From CAWGLW01 sp963823525 (lineage in GTDB: Bacteria; Pseudomonadota; Gammaproteobacteria; Steroidobacterales; Steroidobacteraceae), in NCBI GenBank assembly GCA_963823525.1, contig CAWGLW010000001.1, positions 496,001-560,000 on the forward strand: 64,000 nucleotides of DNA, in the 5' to 3' direction. Positions 53,067 through 60,945 of this stretch are shown here, one piece after another. Under the pieces are notes generated by a model, which was not told the DNA's origin, did no database searches, and saw nothing but the letters and a program-made list of their open reading frames with translations. How positions within the stretch are numbered: position 1 is the stretch's first letter; every line of letters starts with the position of its first letter. The position numbers were made by a program, and so were the translations under genes.

Positions 53067-53605
53067 TCGGAAACCGACGGGTCCGGCTCGAAGTATTCCG
53101 CCGGCAGGAAGTTAAAAATCCGCGCGACGAGCAGGTCGGGGAACGTCTGGATCCGCGTGTTCAGGTTATTGACGGTGCCATTGTAATAACGGCGCGCGTG
53201 TTGAATCTGCGTCTCGGTTTCGGTCAGGTTCCTCTGCAGGTCAAGAAACCCTGCGCTGGCCTTGAGATCGGGATACGCCTCGGCGAGGGCGAGCAGGCTT
53301 CGCAGGTTCGCGGTCAATGAGCCTTCCAGTCCGGCAGTCTGCGCCGGGCTTGATGAGGGCATGTCAATCGCACGCAGCGCGGTGACCTGCTCCATCAGCG
53401 CACCCTCGTAGCTCGCGTAGCGGCTGACGGCCTGCACCAGCTTCGGGATCAGGTCGTGGCGGCGCACCAGCTGCACGCCAACATCGCTCCAGGCCTGGGC
53501 GACGCGCTCACGATCGCGGATCAGCCGGTTGAAGGCAATGATGCCCCAGATCAGAATTGCAGCGGCAGCGGCGATGAGGAAACTCCACATCATGGTGTCG
53601 ATCAT
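53063..53605 (-). CDS. lemA: LemA-family protein
   Basis: The 180-aa protein has one N-terminal membrane helix (WSFLIAAAAAILIWGIIAF) and the LemA signature with a long helical hairpin: FNRLIRDRERVAQAWSDVGV, QLVRRHDLIPKLVQAVSRYA, and the closing RRYYNGTVNNLNTRIQTFPDLL. LemA proteins are membrane anchored helical-bundle proteins; no activity is agreed. The ATG at 53605 begins the helix; ATGs four and five codons later are alternatives. It lies 50 nt after the AAA ATPase gene and overlaps DUF2207 by four bases, so the three are co-transcribed. Confidence 0.9.
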   Translation of the reverse strand: MIDTMMWSFLIAAAAAILIWGIIAFNRLIRDRERVAQAWSDVGVQLVRRHDLIPKLVQAVSRYASYEGALMEQVTALRAIDMPSSSPAQTAGLEGSLTANLRSLLALAEAYPDLKASAGFLDLQRNLTETETQIQHARRYYNGTVNNLNTRIQTFPDLLVARIFNFLPAEYFEPDPSVSE

Positions 53606-53655
53606 AGCCGACCCGAACGCGGAATCGACGTGTGCCCAGGTGATTCCCGCTCCGC

Positions 53656-55182
53656 TCAGTCCGCAGGCACCGTTCTTTCCGACGCCCACTGCCGCAGCGC
53701 ATCGATTCGCTCCGCCATGACCACCGACAACGGCCGGGTTGCACGAATCTCGCTGAGCAATTGCCGGCCGGACACCGATTCGCCTTCGGCATGGGCGACG
53801 TAGATTGCAGAGACGACGGCCTGCTCGAGTTCGGCGCCAGAGAAGCCTTCGCTTGCGTGTGCCAGGGCCCTGAGTTCACTGTCAGGGAGTTTCAATCCAC
53901 GCCGGGAGAGGTGGATCGCAAGCACCTCCGCCCGCACCCGCTCCTCGGGCAGGTCCACGAAGAAGATCTCATCGAAGCGCCCCTTGCGGACCAGCTCCGG
54001 CGGCAGCGCACTGATATCGTTCGCTGTCGCGACCACAAAGACCGCGTTCTTCTTTTCGGCCATCCATGTGAGGAAAGTACCGAGCACACGCTTTGACGTG
54101 CCGCTATCACCGTCACCGGTGGCCAGCCCTTTCTCAATTTCATCGATCCAGAGCACGCAAGGAGACATGACGTCGGCCGTGCGCAACGCCTCTCGCAGGT
54201 TGCGCTCGGACTCACCGTGGTACTTGTTGTAAAGGGCGCCGAAATCCATGCGCAGCAGCGGCACGCCGTAGATGCCCGCCGCGGCGCGTGCGGCCAGGCT
54301 CTTGCCGCAACCTTGTACACCGAGCAGCAGCAGGCCCTTAGGCCGTTCGACATCCGGCAGCGATCCATCGAACGCCGCTTTTCGCTGCGTCAGCCAGTCC
54401 TTGAGGCGCCGCATACCACCGAGATCCGCGAATCGCGCCGTATCGTGCTCGTAGCTGAGTACACCGCTTCGGTTGAGCAGCTGATACTTCGCGTCCATGA
54501 TTCCCGGCAGGTCGCTTTCGGCCAGCGCCCCGTCATTGAAAATTGCTTTTCTTGCCAGGCGCTCGGTGTCGGCGGTCGACAGGCCCGACAGGTTTTCGAC
54601 CAGCATCTCCAGCGCCCGGGAATCGATGCGCGCTTGTGCCGATCCGTTAGCGCCTGACCATTCAGCGCCGACACGACGGACGATCACTTCGCGTTCATGC
54701 GGGGTCGGGAAAGCCAGGTCGAAACGAGCCGCGAAATGATCGAGCTCACGTGGCAGTGCAATCTCGTGACTCAGCAGGACAACCGTTCGCGGCGCTCGGT
54801 CATACCCCTGGCAGATGTCTTTCAGCAGGCGAACGTGAATCGGGTCGCTGATAAAGGGATGGAAATCGAGCAGTACATAAATGCCGGGCTTCTCGGTTGC
54901 GCGAATCGACTTCAGGACGTCCGCCGGCTCCGAGTTGTGCCGCTGAGCGCCCCCGAGGTCGATATCGAGACGCCGCAGGCCGTCCGTCACGGTCCACTGG
55001 AAGACCGGCGTATGCACCGGGTGCGCCAGCTCGATGGCCAGCGATGAAAGCATCGCGAGCACGCGCGGCTCATCGCGCGTCTCGATCACGATGAGCGGTA
55101 TCCGGCTCCTTAGCAGCGTGGCCAGTTCGCGGCGAGTATCCGGGACTTTGGGCATCACACCGACTTTATCAGACTGATCCAT
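53656..55182 (-). CDS. AAA+ ATPase (Ycf46-like, FtsH/CDC48-type domain)
   Basis: The 508-aa protein has an N-terminal domain of about 250 residues followed by a single AAA+ module: Walker A GVQGCGKS (288-295), Walker B CVLWIDEIEKG (342-352), sensor-1 VVATANDISALP (384-395), and Arg-finger-like RKGRFDEIFFVD (399-410), then the small helical domain HASEGFSGAELEQAV. Order and length resemble chloroplast/cyanobacterial Ycf46 proteins, whose role is not known. No zinc-protease domain follows, so it is not FtsH. An ATG nine codons downstream (55155) is possible. It heads the LemA-DUF2207 operon and may remodel a membrane client. A solo REP-like sequence lies upstream. Confidence 0.88.
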   Translation of the reverse strand: MDQSDKVGVMPKVPDTRRELATLLRSRIPLIVIETRDEPRVLAMLSSLAIELAHPVHTPVFQWTVTDGLRRLDIDLGGAQRHNSEPADVLKSIRATEKPGIYVLLDFHPFISDPIHVRLLKDICQGYDRAPRTVVLLSHEIALPRELDHFAARFDLAFPTPHEREVIVRRVGAEWSGANGSAQARIDSRALEMLVENLSGLSTADTERLARKAIFNDGALAESDLPGIMDAKYQLLNRSGVLSYEHDTARFADLGGMRRLKDWLTQRKAAFDGSLPDVERPKGLLLLGVQGCGKSLAARAAAGIYGVPLLRMDFGALYNKYHGESERNLREALRTADVMSPCVLWIDEIEKGLATGDGDSGTSKRVLGTFLTWMAEKKNAVFVVATANDISALPPELVRKGRFDEIFFVDLPEERVRAEVLAIHLSRRGLKLPDSELRALAHASEGFSGAELEQAVVSAIYVAHAEGESVSGRQLLSEIRATRPLSVVMAERIDALRQWASERTVPAD

Positions 55183-55223
55183 GCTGACCTGCGCAACGGA
55201 TCACGCCTCCAGAATCGCAGAAT

Positions 55224-55250
55224 CGGGGACAGTTTACTCATCTCGAACCC
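55224..55250. repeat. Solo REP-like sequence (single half)
   Basis: CGGGGACAGTTTACTC followed by ATCTCGAACCC repeats the left half of the element at 55855-55927, differing by T to C inside the TTAT stretch. No matching inverted half follows within 100 bases. It lies in the 149-bp space between the divergent AAA ATPase and SRPBCC starts. Confidence 0.8.
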
Positions 55251-55331
55251 CACGAACCTGCCAGCCTCAGGCTCGGCGCCCTCGCCCCGCCCCGGCACAG
55301 GCGCAATCTCGAGTCTTGTAGAATCCGCTCG

Positions 55332-55850
55332 ATGAAACACCATGCCTGCCTGATGCTGCTCGCTACGATGTTCTCTGTGCCCTCGTTCGCCGAGCTGACG
55401 CAATCCGGACCGGATGGCGCCAGCATCCGGCACGAGTTTCAGATCGGAGCGGCGCCGGCCGAAGCCTGGCAGGCACTGTTGCACCCTGAGAAATGGTGGC
55501 CCGATGATCACACCTGGTCGGGCAGCTCAGCGCACCTGAGCCTTAACGCAACCGCCGGAGGCTGCTTTTGTGAACGCTGGGACGGCGGCAGCGCCGAGCA
55601 TGCCCGGGTGATCATGGCGCAGCCTGTCCGGATGCTGCGCATGCGTGGCTCGCTCGGGCCGCTGCAGGAAATGGCCGTAACCGGTGTTCTGACCATTAAG
55701 CTGGCTCCGACCGAGAGCGGCTCACATGCCATCGTGACCTACCGGATCAGCGGTGATTCCAGTCACGCGCTCGAGGGCTTCATGCCCGTGGTCGACAAGG
55801 TTATCGGACAGCAGTTTGCTGCCTGGCAGAAGTTCTCCAGTACCGAATAA
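55332..55850 (+). CDS. Exported SRPBCC (START-like) domain protein
   Basis: The 172-aa protein has a signal peptide (LMLLATMFSVPSFA) and then a START/Bet v1-like domain: IRHEFQIGAAPAEAWQALLH, the wide Trp-Trp turn EKWWPDDHTWSGSS, a central FCERWDGGSAEHARVIMAQP, the GVLTIKLAPTESGSHAIVTY strand, and a long closing helix to FAAWQKF. Such domains bind hydrophobic ligands in a central cavity; export of one is less usual and suggests a periplasmic lipid or small-molecule binder. No clear ribosome site precedes the ATG; TAGAAT lies 8 bases upstream at -10 distance, so a leaderless transcript is possible. Confidence 0.78.
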   Translation: MKHHACLMLLATMFSVPSFAELTQSGPDGASIRHEFQIGAAPAEAWQALLHPEKWWPDDHTWSGSSAHLSLNATAGGCFCERWDGGSAEHARVIMAQPVRMLRMRGSLGPLQEMAVTGVLTIKLAPTESGSHAIVTYRISGDSSHALEGFMPVVDKVIGQQFAAWQKFSSTE

Positions 55851-55854
55851 TTCT

Positions 55855-55927
55855 GGGACAGTTTACTTATCTCGAACCCCGCGGTTTTCCATGCTGGCCG
55901 ACGCGCTGGAGATAAGTAAACTGTCCC
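55855..55927. repeat. REPIN-like inverted repeat pair
   Basis: A perfect 19-bp inverted repeat: GGGACAGTTTACTTATCTC at 55855-55873 and its reverse complement at 55909-55927, with a 35-bp spacer. It sits exactly between the convergent stops of the SRPBCC gene (55850) and the AhpD-like gene (55932). The same core recurs at 55224 and 56596. The layout fits REP doublets moved by RAYT-type transposases; none is in the window. Confidence 0.88.
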
Positions 55928-55931
55928 TGAT

Positions 55932-56580
55932 CTAGGTGTGCTTGCCGGCCTGCCAGCCGAGGTAATTGAGGTGCGACGAGGCGAACTCGCTCGGCATTGA
56001 TTCCAGTGCTGTCGCCATCGTGTCGTTCCAGCGGTTAAGGAAGCCAAACAACGATATTACCGCGACGATCTGTACGATCTGGCGATCGTTGTAATGCTCG
56101 CGCAGACGCGCGAAGTGCGACGCCTCGCTTTCGTTCGGCACGCGCCCCGCCGCAAAGGCGAGGTCCAGCGCCGCGCGCTCCGCATCATCAAAGGCCGCGC
56201 TTTCCCGGTACCGCAGGATGTTCGCCAGCTTGCGTTCGTCGCCACCGACACGGTGATCACTGTGTGAAGTGTGCGCCTGGCAATACCGGCAACCAGCGCT
56301 CAGGCTGACAGCCAATGCAATCAATTGAACCAGCTCCGCCGAGAGGTTCTCGGCCGGATCTCCAGCCTCCGGTGCCCTTCTGACTCGCCAGCACCAGCAG
56401 TGGCCTTATATCCGCACCAAACGCCGAAGTGCCCAGCAGCGCGAACGCGAGCGGAAGCTGCGGCATGTGGGCCATGGTGAGCACGCTGTTAGGAACAAAA
56501 CCCATCCGGGCCTTGACGGCTTCGAGGATCGGCGCCAGATCACTGAGATCTTCGACTCGTAGTGGGGGTACATGTGCCAT
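55932..56580 (-). pseudogene. AhpD/carboxymuconolactone decarboxylase-like gene with one frame break
   Basis: Read with one base removed this is a 215-aa peroxidase-related protein of the AhpD-like family. The first part (from ATG 56580, with GGGAGAAAG ahead of it) reads through LEAVKARMGFVPNSVLTM, a family signature, to LLVLASQK; the frame is then lost at the GGG run (CCC at 56375-56377 on the given strand) and picked up in the next frame with DPAENLSAELVQLIALAVSL and the active-site motif CRYCQAHTSH (Cys-x2-Cys-x3-His). It ends in HLNYLGWQAGKHT. The single +1 change in a homopolymer may be a sequence error instead of true decay. If intact, it would be a thiol peroxidase-type reductase. Confidence 0.82.
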
Positions 56581-56595
56581 GGCTTTCTCCCATAG

Positions 56596-56642
56596 TTCGG
56601 GGACAGTTTACTTGTTTCCGAATTGAGTAAACTGTCCCCGAA
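56596..56642. repeat. REPIN-like palindrome between divergent start codons
   Basis: TTCGGGGACAGTTTACT (56596-56612) and its perfect reverse complement (56626-56642) form a 17-bp inverted repeat around a 13-base loop. The core matches the elements at 55224 and 55855. It ends two bases before the AAGGAGG ribosome site of slyX and begins 16 bases before the AhpD-like start, so it fills most of the 77-bp divergent gap. Confidence 0.88.
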
Positions 56643-56657
56643 TAAGGAGGTATGCCA

Positions 56658-56867
56658 ATGACAGACGATTCACGACTCGAAGCGATTGAGACCAAGATTG
56701 CACACCTGGAGCAAGCCGCCCAGGAGTTGAGCGACGTCGTCTATCGTCAACAGAAGCAGATCGACGACGTCCTGGCCGCTAATCGGCGGCTCGGTCAGCA
56801 GATCGCCATACTGGATGCGCGCGTGCCGAACCCGGAGGGGATCAACGAGCTGCCGCCGCATTATTGA
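56658..56867 (+). CDS. slyX: SlyX-family protein
   Basis: The 69-aa protein is a typical SlyX: a coiled coil (LEAIETKIAHLEQAAQEL, then VVYRQQKQIDDVLAANRRL and QIAILDARV) closed by the conserved C-terminus ELPPHY, which is the family hallmark. SlyX is a small cytosolic gammaproteobacterial protein without known function. The ATG at 56658 is chosen because AAGGAGG (56644-56650) lies seven bases before it; an ATG at 56652 is only one base away from that site. The gene follows directly behind a REPIN. Confidence 0.9.
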   Translation: MTDDSRLEAIETKIAHLEQAAQELSDVVYRQQKQIDDVLAANRRLGQQIAILDARVPNPEGINELPPHY

Positions 56868-56939
56868 GACGGTGTCCGCGTCGAAGCGGATCGACTTTGC
56901 GGGTATTCTTCGCGGACCAATAAATACTCAGGGGAAACC

Positions 56940-57365
56940 ATGGAACTCAACACGACCTTTCTGACGCCGGTACTCGCGCTTGTGGTCTGGACACTGGTGA
57001 TGTGGATCTGGATGTATGCGACTCGCATCCCGGCCATGCAGAAAGCGGGGGTAGACGCACAAGATGCCATGCACCCCGGCTCGCTTGCGAAGCTCCTGCC
57101 TTCGGCAACCCAACGCGTTGCTGACAACTACAATCATCTGCATGAGGCGCCGACGATTTTCTACGCGCTGATGTTCTTCGCCGCATTGACTGGTGGCGCC
57201 GACGGCACGGCACTGACACTCGCCTGGACCTACGTGTCACTCAGGGTTCTGCATTCGCTGATCCAGAGCACCTTCAACAAGGTCGCGCTGCGTTTCGCGG
57301 TGTTTGCGACCAGCACGGCCGTGCTGATGGTCTTCGCCGCACGCGAAGTGCTGCGCGTTCTCTAG
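56940..57365 (+). CDS. MAPEG-family membrane protein
   Basis: The 141-aa protein has four hydrophobic helices (LALVVWTLVMWIWMYAT, the region IFYALMFFAALTGG, LAWTYVSLRVLHSLIQ, and FAVFATSTAVLMVFAA) with the MAPEG pattern RVADNYNHLHEAPTIFYAL (Asn-x-x-Glu type helix 2) and RVLHSLIQSTFN. The family includes microsomal glutathione transferases and leukotriene synthases in eukaryotes; bacterial members are mostly unassigned. CAGGGG precedes the ATG. Together with the kappa-GST-like and Grx proteins it adds to the thiol theme, but this is only suggestive. Confidence 0.85.
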   Translation: MELNTTFLTPVLALVVWTLVMWIWMYATRIPAMQKAGVDAQDAMHPGSLAKLLPSATQRVADNYNHLHEAPTIFYALMFFAALTGGADGTALTLAWTYVSLRVLHSLIQSTFNKVALRFAVFATSTAVLMVFAAREVLRVL

Positions 57366-57434
57366 ACACCGCGGCATCCGGTATCCGCATCGCTGCGCTT
57401 GCGGATCCGGCGAGCAAGCGCAGCCGGGGGAATC

Positions 57435-58499
57435 ATGAGATCTGTCCAGATCGACCGACTGTCCGATGGATTCGAACACGTGCGGGTGGCCGACGCAGCG
57501 ATACCGGAGCCGGGCGAGGGCCAGGTGCGGGTGCGAATGCGCCTGAGTCCTGTCAATCCGTCGGACATCAATTTCATCCGTGGAGACTACCGCGCTGCGC
57601 TCGAGCGCGTGATCTGGAACCGTGGTGAGTCCGAGTTGTATTACGACCCGGACCGGAAGCAGCGCTACCTCGACCCGCCGTATTCGCTCGGTGGCGAGGG
57701 TGTCGGTGTCGTCGATGCCTGTGGTTCCGGGCTGCTGGCCCGGCGCCTGTCCGGCCGGCGAGTAGCCGTTGCGGCGGGCCCGCCGATGGGAGCCTGGCAG
57801 GATTACACGGTCGTCGACGCCAGGAAGGCAATGCCGGTTCCCGATCGCCTCAGCGATGAGCAGGCCGCCATGTACATCGTCAATCCGCTGTCAGCGTTTG
57901 CGATGGTTCACGAGGTCCTCAAGGTTCGACAGGGCGCCTGGTTACTTCAGGACGCCGCAGGCTCCGCGCTGGCACAAATGGTCATCCGCATGAGCAAGTT
58001 CCATGGCTTCAAAACGATTAACGTCGTGCGCAGCGCGGTGCATCGCCCGGCGCTCGAAGCACTGGGCGCCGACGTCGTCGTCGCAAGCGACTCCGAAGAC
58101 CTGCGCGACGCAGTGAAGCATGCAACCGGCGGGCGCGGTGTCGAGTACGCAATGGACTGCGTCGGTGGCGAACTCGCCGGACAGATGCTGCGCTGCCTGA
58201 CGCTCGGTGGGCACATGGTCCTGTTCGGCACGCTGGCCAACCGCCCGATCAGCCTGCCGTCCAGGGACCTGATGATGCCGGGTGCGCGCCTGTCCGGCTT
58301 TCTCGTGCCGAACTGGCTCGCCCGGCAATCGCCGCTCAAGCTGCTCGGCGTGATTCGCAAACTCGGCAAGCTGGCCGTGAAGGGCATTTTCGATGTCCCG
58401 GTGGGTGCCGAATACCCGCTGGACCGTGTGCGCGAAGCCCTCGCCACTTCCGTGGAGCCCGGGCGGTCTGGCAAGGTGCTGCTCAGGATCGGATCCTGA
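57435..58499 (+). CDS. MDR-type (zinc-independent) NAD(P)H oxidoreductase
   Basis: The 354-aa protein is a medium-chain dehydrogenase/reductase of the quinone or enoyl reductase kind: the N-terminal GroES-like domain with NPSDINFIRGDY (about 43-54) and LGGEGVGVVDACGSG, then a Rossmann domain with LLQDAAGSALAQMVIRMSK (about 168-186) and GVEYAMDCVGGELA. Catalytic zinc ligands are absent. The trans-2-enoyl-CoA reductase (MECR/Etr1) group is a plausible relation, but quinone reduction cannot be ruled out. GGGGGAAT stands before the ATG at 57435; upstream start codons are weaker. Confidence 0.85.
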   Translation: MRSVQIDRLSDGFEHVRVADAAIPEPGEGQVRVRMRLSPVNPSDINFIRGDYRAALERVIWNRGESELYYDPDRKQRYLDPPYSLGGEGVGVVDACGSGLLARRLSGRRVAVAAGPPMGAWQDYTVVDARKAMPVPDRLSDEQAAMYIVNPLSAFAMVHEVLKVRQGAWLLQDAAGSALAQMVIRMSKFHGFKTINVVRSAVHRPALEALGADVVVASDSEDLRDAVKHATGGRGVEYAMDCVGGELAGQMLRCLTLGGHMVLFGTLANRPISLPSRDLMMPGARLSGFLVPNWLARQSPLKLLGVIRKLGKLAVKGIFDVPVGAEYPLDRVREALATSVEPGRSGKVLLRIGS

Positions 58500-58549
58500 T
58501 CCACTGTACGATGGGCCGCTAGCGCACTCATTCGACGGCACTTGTCCCA

Positions 58550-59314
58550 TTGGCAACACGGGTCATTCAATCTCAAAGACGCCCGCTACCGTATGGCTGG
58601 CTTGCGCCCTGCCTGGAGTCGGTACGCGGCTGGGCCGAACTGCGGGGATTCGAGTACCGGTTTCTCGACGATGCCCTGTTCGACGTGCTGCCGGCTGACC
58701 TCCGCGAAAAGACCCGGGATCAGTTGGTCGTCGCAAGCGACATCGCACGCCTGATCGTCTTGAGACAGGCCCTGGCCGAGGGCCATGAAGCGGTCATCTG
58801 GTGCGATTCGGACTTCCTGGTCTTTGACCCGCAGCGACTGACGTTACCGCCGGAAAGCTATGCAGTCGGCCGGGAAGTCTGGGTGCAGTCCGACGGCAAG
58901 CGTCTGCGCAGCCACATCAAGGTGCACAACGCGTTCCTTGCTTTCCGTCAGGGTAACGCCTTCCTCGATTTCTACCTCGAGTCGGCCCAGAAACTCGTGC
59001 GCGCACATCGAGGGCCGATGGTGCCGCAGTTCGTCGGCCCGAAACTGCTCACCGCGATTCACAACATCGTCGGTTGTCCGGTAGCCGAGTCCGCCGCCAT
59101 GCTCAGCCCGGAAGTGGCGCGAGATGTCGTAGCGGGATCCGGGCCCGCACTGGCGCTTTTCAATACCAACAGTCGTTCTGCGCCAGCGGCCGTGAACCTG
59201 TGCGCGTCGCTGGCTGGCACGCCGCCGGCTCGCCGCAGCCGTGGGCGGAAAACGGCGCGGAGCAGCATGAGAGCCGTTATCGAGCGCCTGTTGTCAGCGG
59301 GTTGGCCGAGTTGA
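58550..59314 (+). CDS. Hypothetical protein, possible glycosyltransferase-like fold
   Basis: The 254-aa reading starts at TTG 58550 with no good ribosome site, so the start is uncertain. The body has an orderly pattern: RGFEYRFLDDALFDVLPADL, SDIARLIVLRQALAEGHEAV, then VIWCDSDFLVFDP with a Asp-x-Asp, similar to the metal site of glycosyltransferases with a GT-A fold, and HNAFLAFRQGNAFLDFYL. This suggests a sugar-nucleotide transferase, but I did not recognise a named family. After about position 59220 the composition becomes Arg/Ser-rich; another frame there, running to 59391, looks more protein-like, so the C-terminus may be frame-shifted. Confidence 0.6.
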   Translation: MATRVIQSQRRPLPYGWLAPCLESVRGWAELRGFEYRFLDDALFDVLPADLREKTRDQLVVASDIARLIVLRQALAEGHEAVIWCDSDFLVFDPQRLTLPPESYAVGREVWVQSDGKRLRSHIKVHNAFLAFRQGNAFLDFYLESAQKLVRAHRGPMVPQFVGPKLLTAIHNIVGCPVAESAAMLSPEVARDVVAGSGPALALFNTNSRSAPAAVNLCASLAGTPPARRSRGRKTARSSMRAVIERLLSAGWPS

Positions 59315-59639
59315 TCGGCGCGGACCGGGCTACGCGGCAGGCGCAGCACAGTTCGCAGGGACCAAAGGCGAATTCGCCCTTACAATGGTAGAAAGAGAAG
59401 CAGCCAGATCCTGTCTACGAATCAGCAGAAGGGCTGAATTAAAATGATTGCAGGCCCGGGAGTCCGAATGCGGAATAAGTCGGGCCTGATCGCTAAACTC
59501 GCGGTCCTGCTGAATCGGGCCTGCACCTCGCAGCCGATGCGACAGGCAGATAGTCTGCCGGCCCGGAGCGCCGTGGCGGTGCAGCCCTGAACTCGTCGTG
59601 TGTCGCGTGAAAATATAATCAGAGAAGAGGTGGGTCCTG
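59315..59639. other. Intergenic region without a clear gene
   Basis: This 325-bp spacer contains a perfect TATAAT at 59614-59619 (no good -35 at the right distance), which could start transcription of the saccharopine-dehydrogenase-like gene with a very short leader. The first 77 bases (to 59391) may be the true C-terminal end of the preceding gene in another frame. Nothing else was assigned. Confidence 0.4.
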
Positions 59640-60872
59640 ATGGCGAAGATAACGCGTGACCTGATTGTTTTCGGCGCCACGAGCTTCGTCGGTCAGATTC
59701 TTTGTGGTTATCTGCTCGAGCAATTCGGTACCCGCGGAAAGCTGCGCTGGGCGATCGCCGGCCGTTCCGAGGGTAAGCTTCGCACCTTGCGGACATCACT
59801 GGGCTCGAAGGCCGGCCGACTGCCGATCGTCGTTACCGATGCGGCGGACGAAGTCGCGCTCGAAGCGATGTGCTCATCCGCCCGCGTAATCGTCTCGACC
59901 GTGGGTCCCTACGCACTTTACGGTGAGCCACTGGTCAAGGTTTGCGCCGAGACGGGCACCGACTACTGCGACCTCACGGGCGAAGTCCAGTGGATACGCC
60001 GGATGCTTGAGCGCTACGAAAAGGAAGCCCGCAAGTCCGGCGCTCGCATCGTGCATTGCTGTGGCTTTGACTCGATCCCCTCCGACCTCGGGGTTTACTA
60101 TCTGCAGCAACGGGCTCTGGAGCGATTTGGCGAGCCCTGCTCCCGCGTCAAGATGCGCGTGCGCGGCGCAAAGGGCGGCTTCTCCGGCGGCACCGCGGCC
60201 AGCCTGATTAATGTCGTCAAGGAATTGAAATCAGACCCGGCGCTGCGCAGGGAACTGACCGACCCTTATTCTCTCTGCCCGGCCAGTCGCAAGTCGCGAC
60301 CGAAACAACCACAAGTGGTTGCGGCTGAGTTTGACGATGATTTCGCATCCTGGATTGCGCCGTTCGTCATGGGCTCGATCAACACGCGAATCGTACAGCG
60401 CAGCAATGCGCTGTCGCGAAACGCGTACGGGAATGACTTCCGCTACGATGAGGCGGTGCTGACCGGACCCGGCATGAAGGGGCGCATGGCCGCCGCCGGC
60501 ATGACCCTTGGACTGGGTGGCTTCATGCTGGCCAGCGCGATCGGGCCGTCTCGTCTGTTGCTCGAGAAGTTCGTGTTGCCCGGCCCCGGTGAGGGCCCTT
60601 CACCCCAAACCCAGGAAAACGGGTTCTTTGACCTGCGGTTTTTCGGTGAAACCAAGGACGGCGAAACGATTCTCACGAAGGTAACGGGCGACCGCGACCC
60701 GGGCTACGGCTCAACGGCAAAGATGCTGGGCCAGGCCGGCGCCTGCCTCGCGCTCGATGTCTCGAAGTCGGATAAGGCGGGTGGATTCTGGACGCCGGCG
60801 ACGATCTTCGGCGATGCACTCATCGAGCGCCTCCAGGCTCACTCGGGCCTGGCTTTCGATGTTCTCGGCTGA
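59640..60872 (+). CDS. Saccharopine dehydrogenase-like NADP-binding enzyme
   Basis: The 410-aa protein has an N-terminal Rossmann motif (IVFGATSFVGQILCGYL, about 9-25) and the pattern of the saccharopine dehydrogenase-like/trans-acting enoyl reductase group: ARVIVSTVGPYALYGEPLVK, TDYCDLTGEVQWI, and HCCGFDSIPSDLGVYYL. Mycobacterial relatives reduce enoyl intermediates in lipid synthesis. Later the chain has a helical hydrophobic region (about 280-305). True lysine-pathway function is unlikely. GAGGTGG stands eight bases before the ATG. No neighbouring polyketide genes, so its partner is unknown. Confidence 0.86.
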   Translation: MAKITRDLIVFGATSFVGQILCGYLLEQFGTRGKLRWAIAGRSEGKLRTLRTSLGSKAGRLPIVVTDAADEVALEAMCSSARVIVSTVGPYALYGEPLVKVCAETGTDYCDLTGEVQWIRRMLERYEKEARKSGARIVHCCGFDSIPSDLGVYYLQQRALERFGEPCSRVKMRVRGAKGGFSGGTAASLINVVKELKSDPALRRELTDPYSLCPASRKSRPKQPQVVAAEFDDDFASWIAPFVMGSINTRIVQRSNALSRNAYGNDFRYDEAVLTGPGMKGRMAAAGMTLGLGGFMLASAIGPSRLLLEKFVLPGPGEGPSPQTQENGFFDLRFFGETKDGETILTKVTGDRDPGYGSTAKMLGQAGACLALDVSKSDKAGGFWTPATIFGDALIERLQAHSGLAFDVLG

Positions 60873-60945
60873 ACAATACCCCAGTCGGCCCAAACCAGTC
60901 GGGTTGCCGGATGTGCCGACATATTTTGACAAGGGAGGATCGCCG

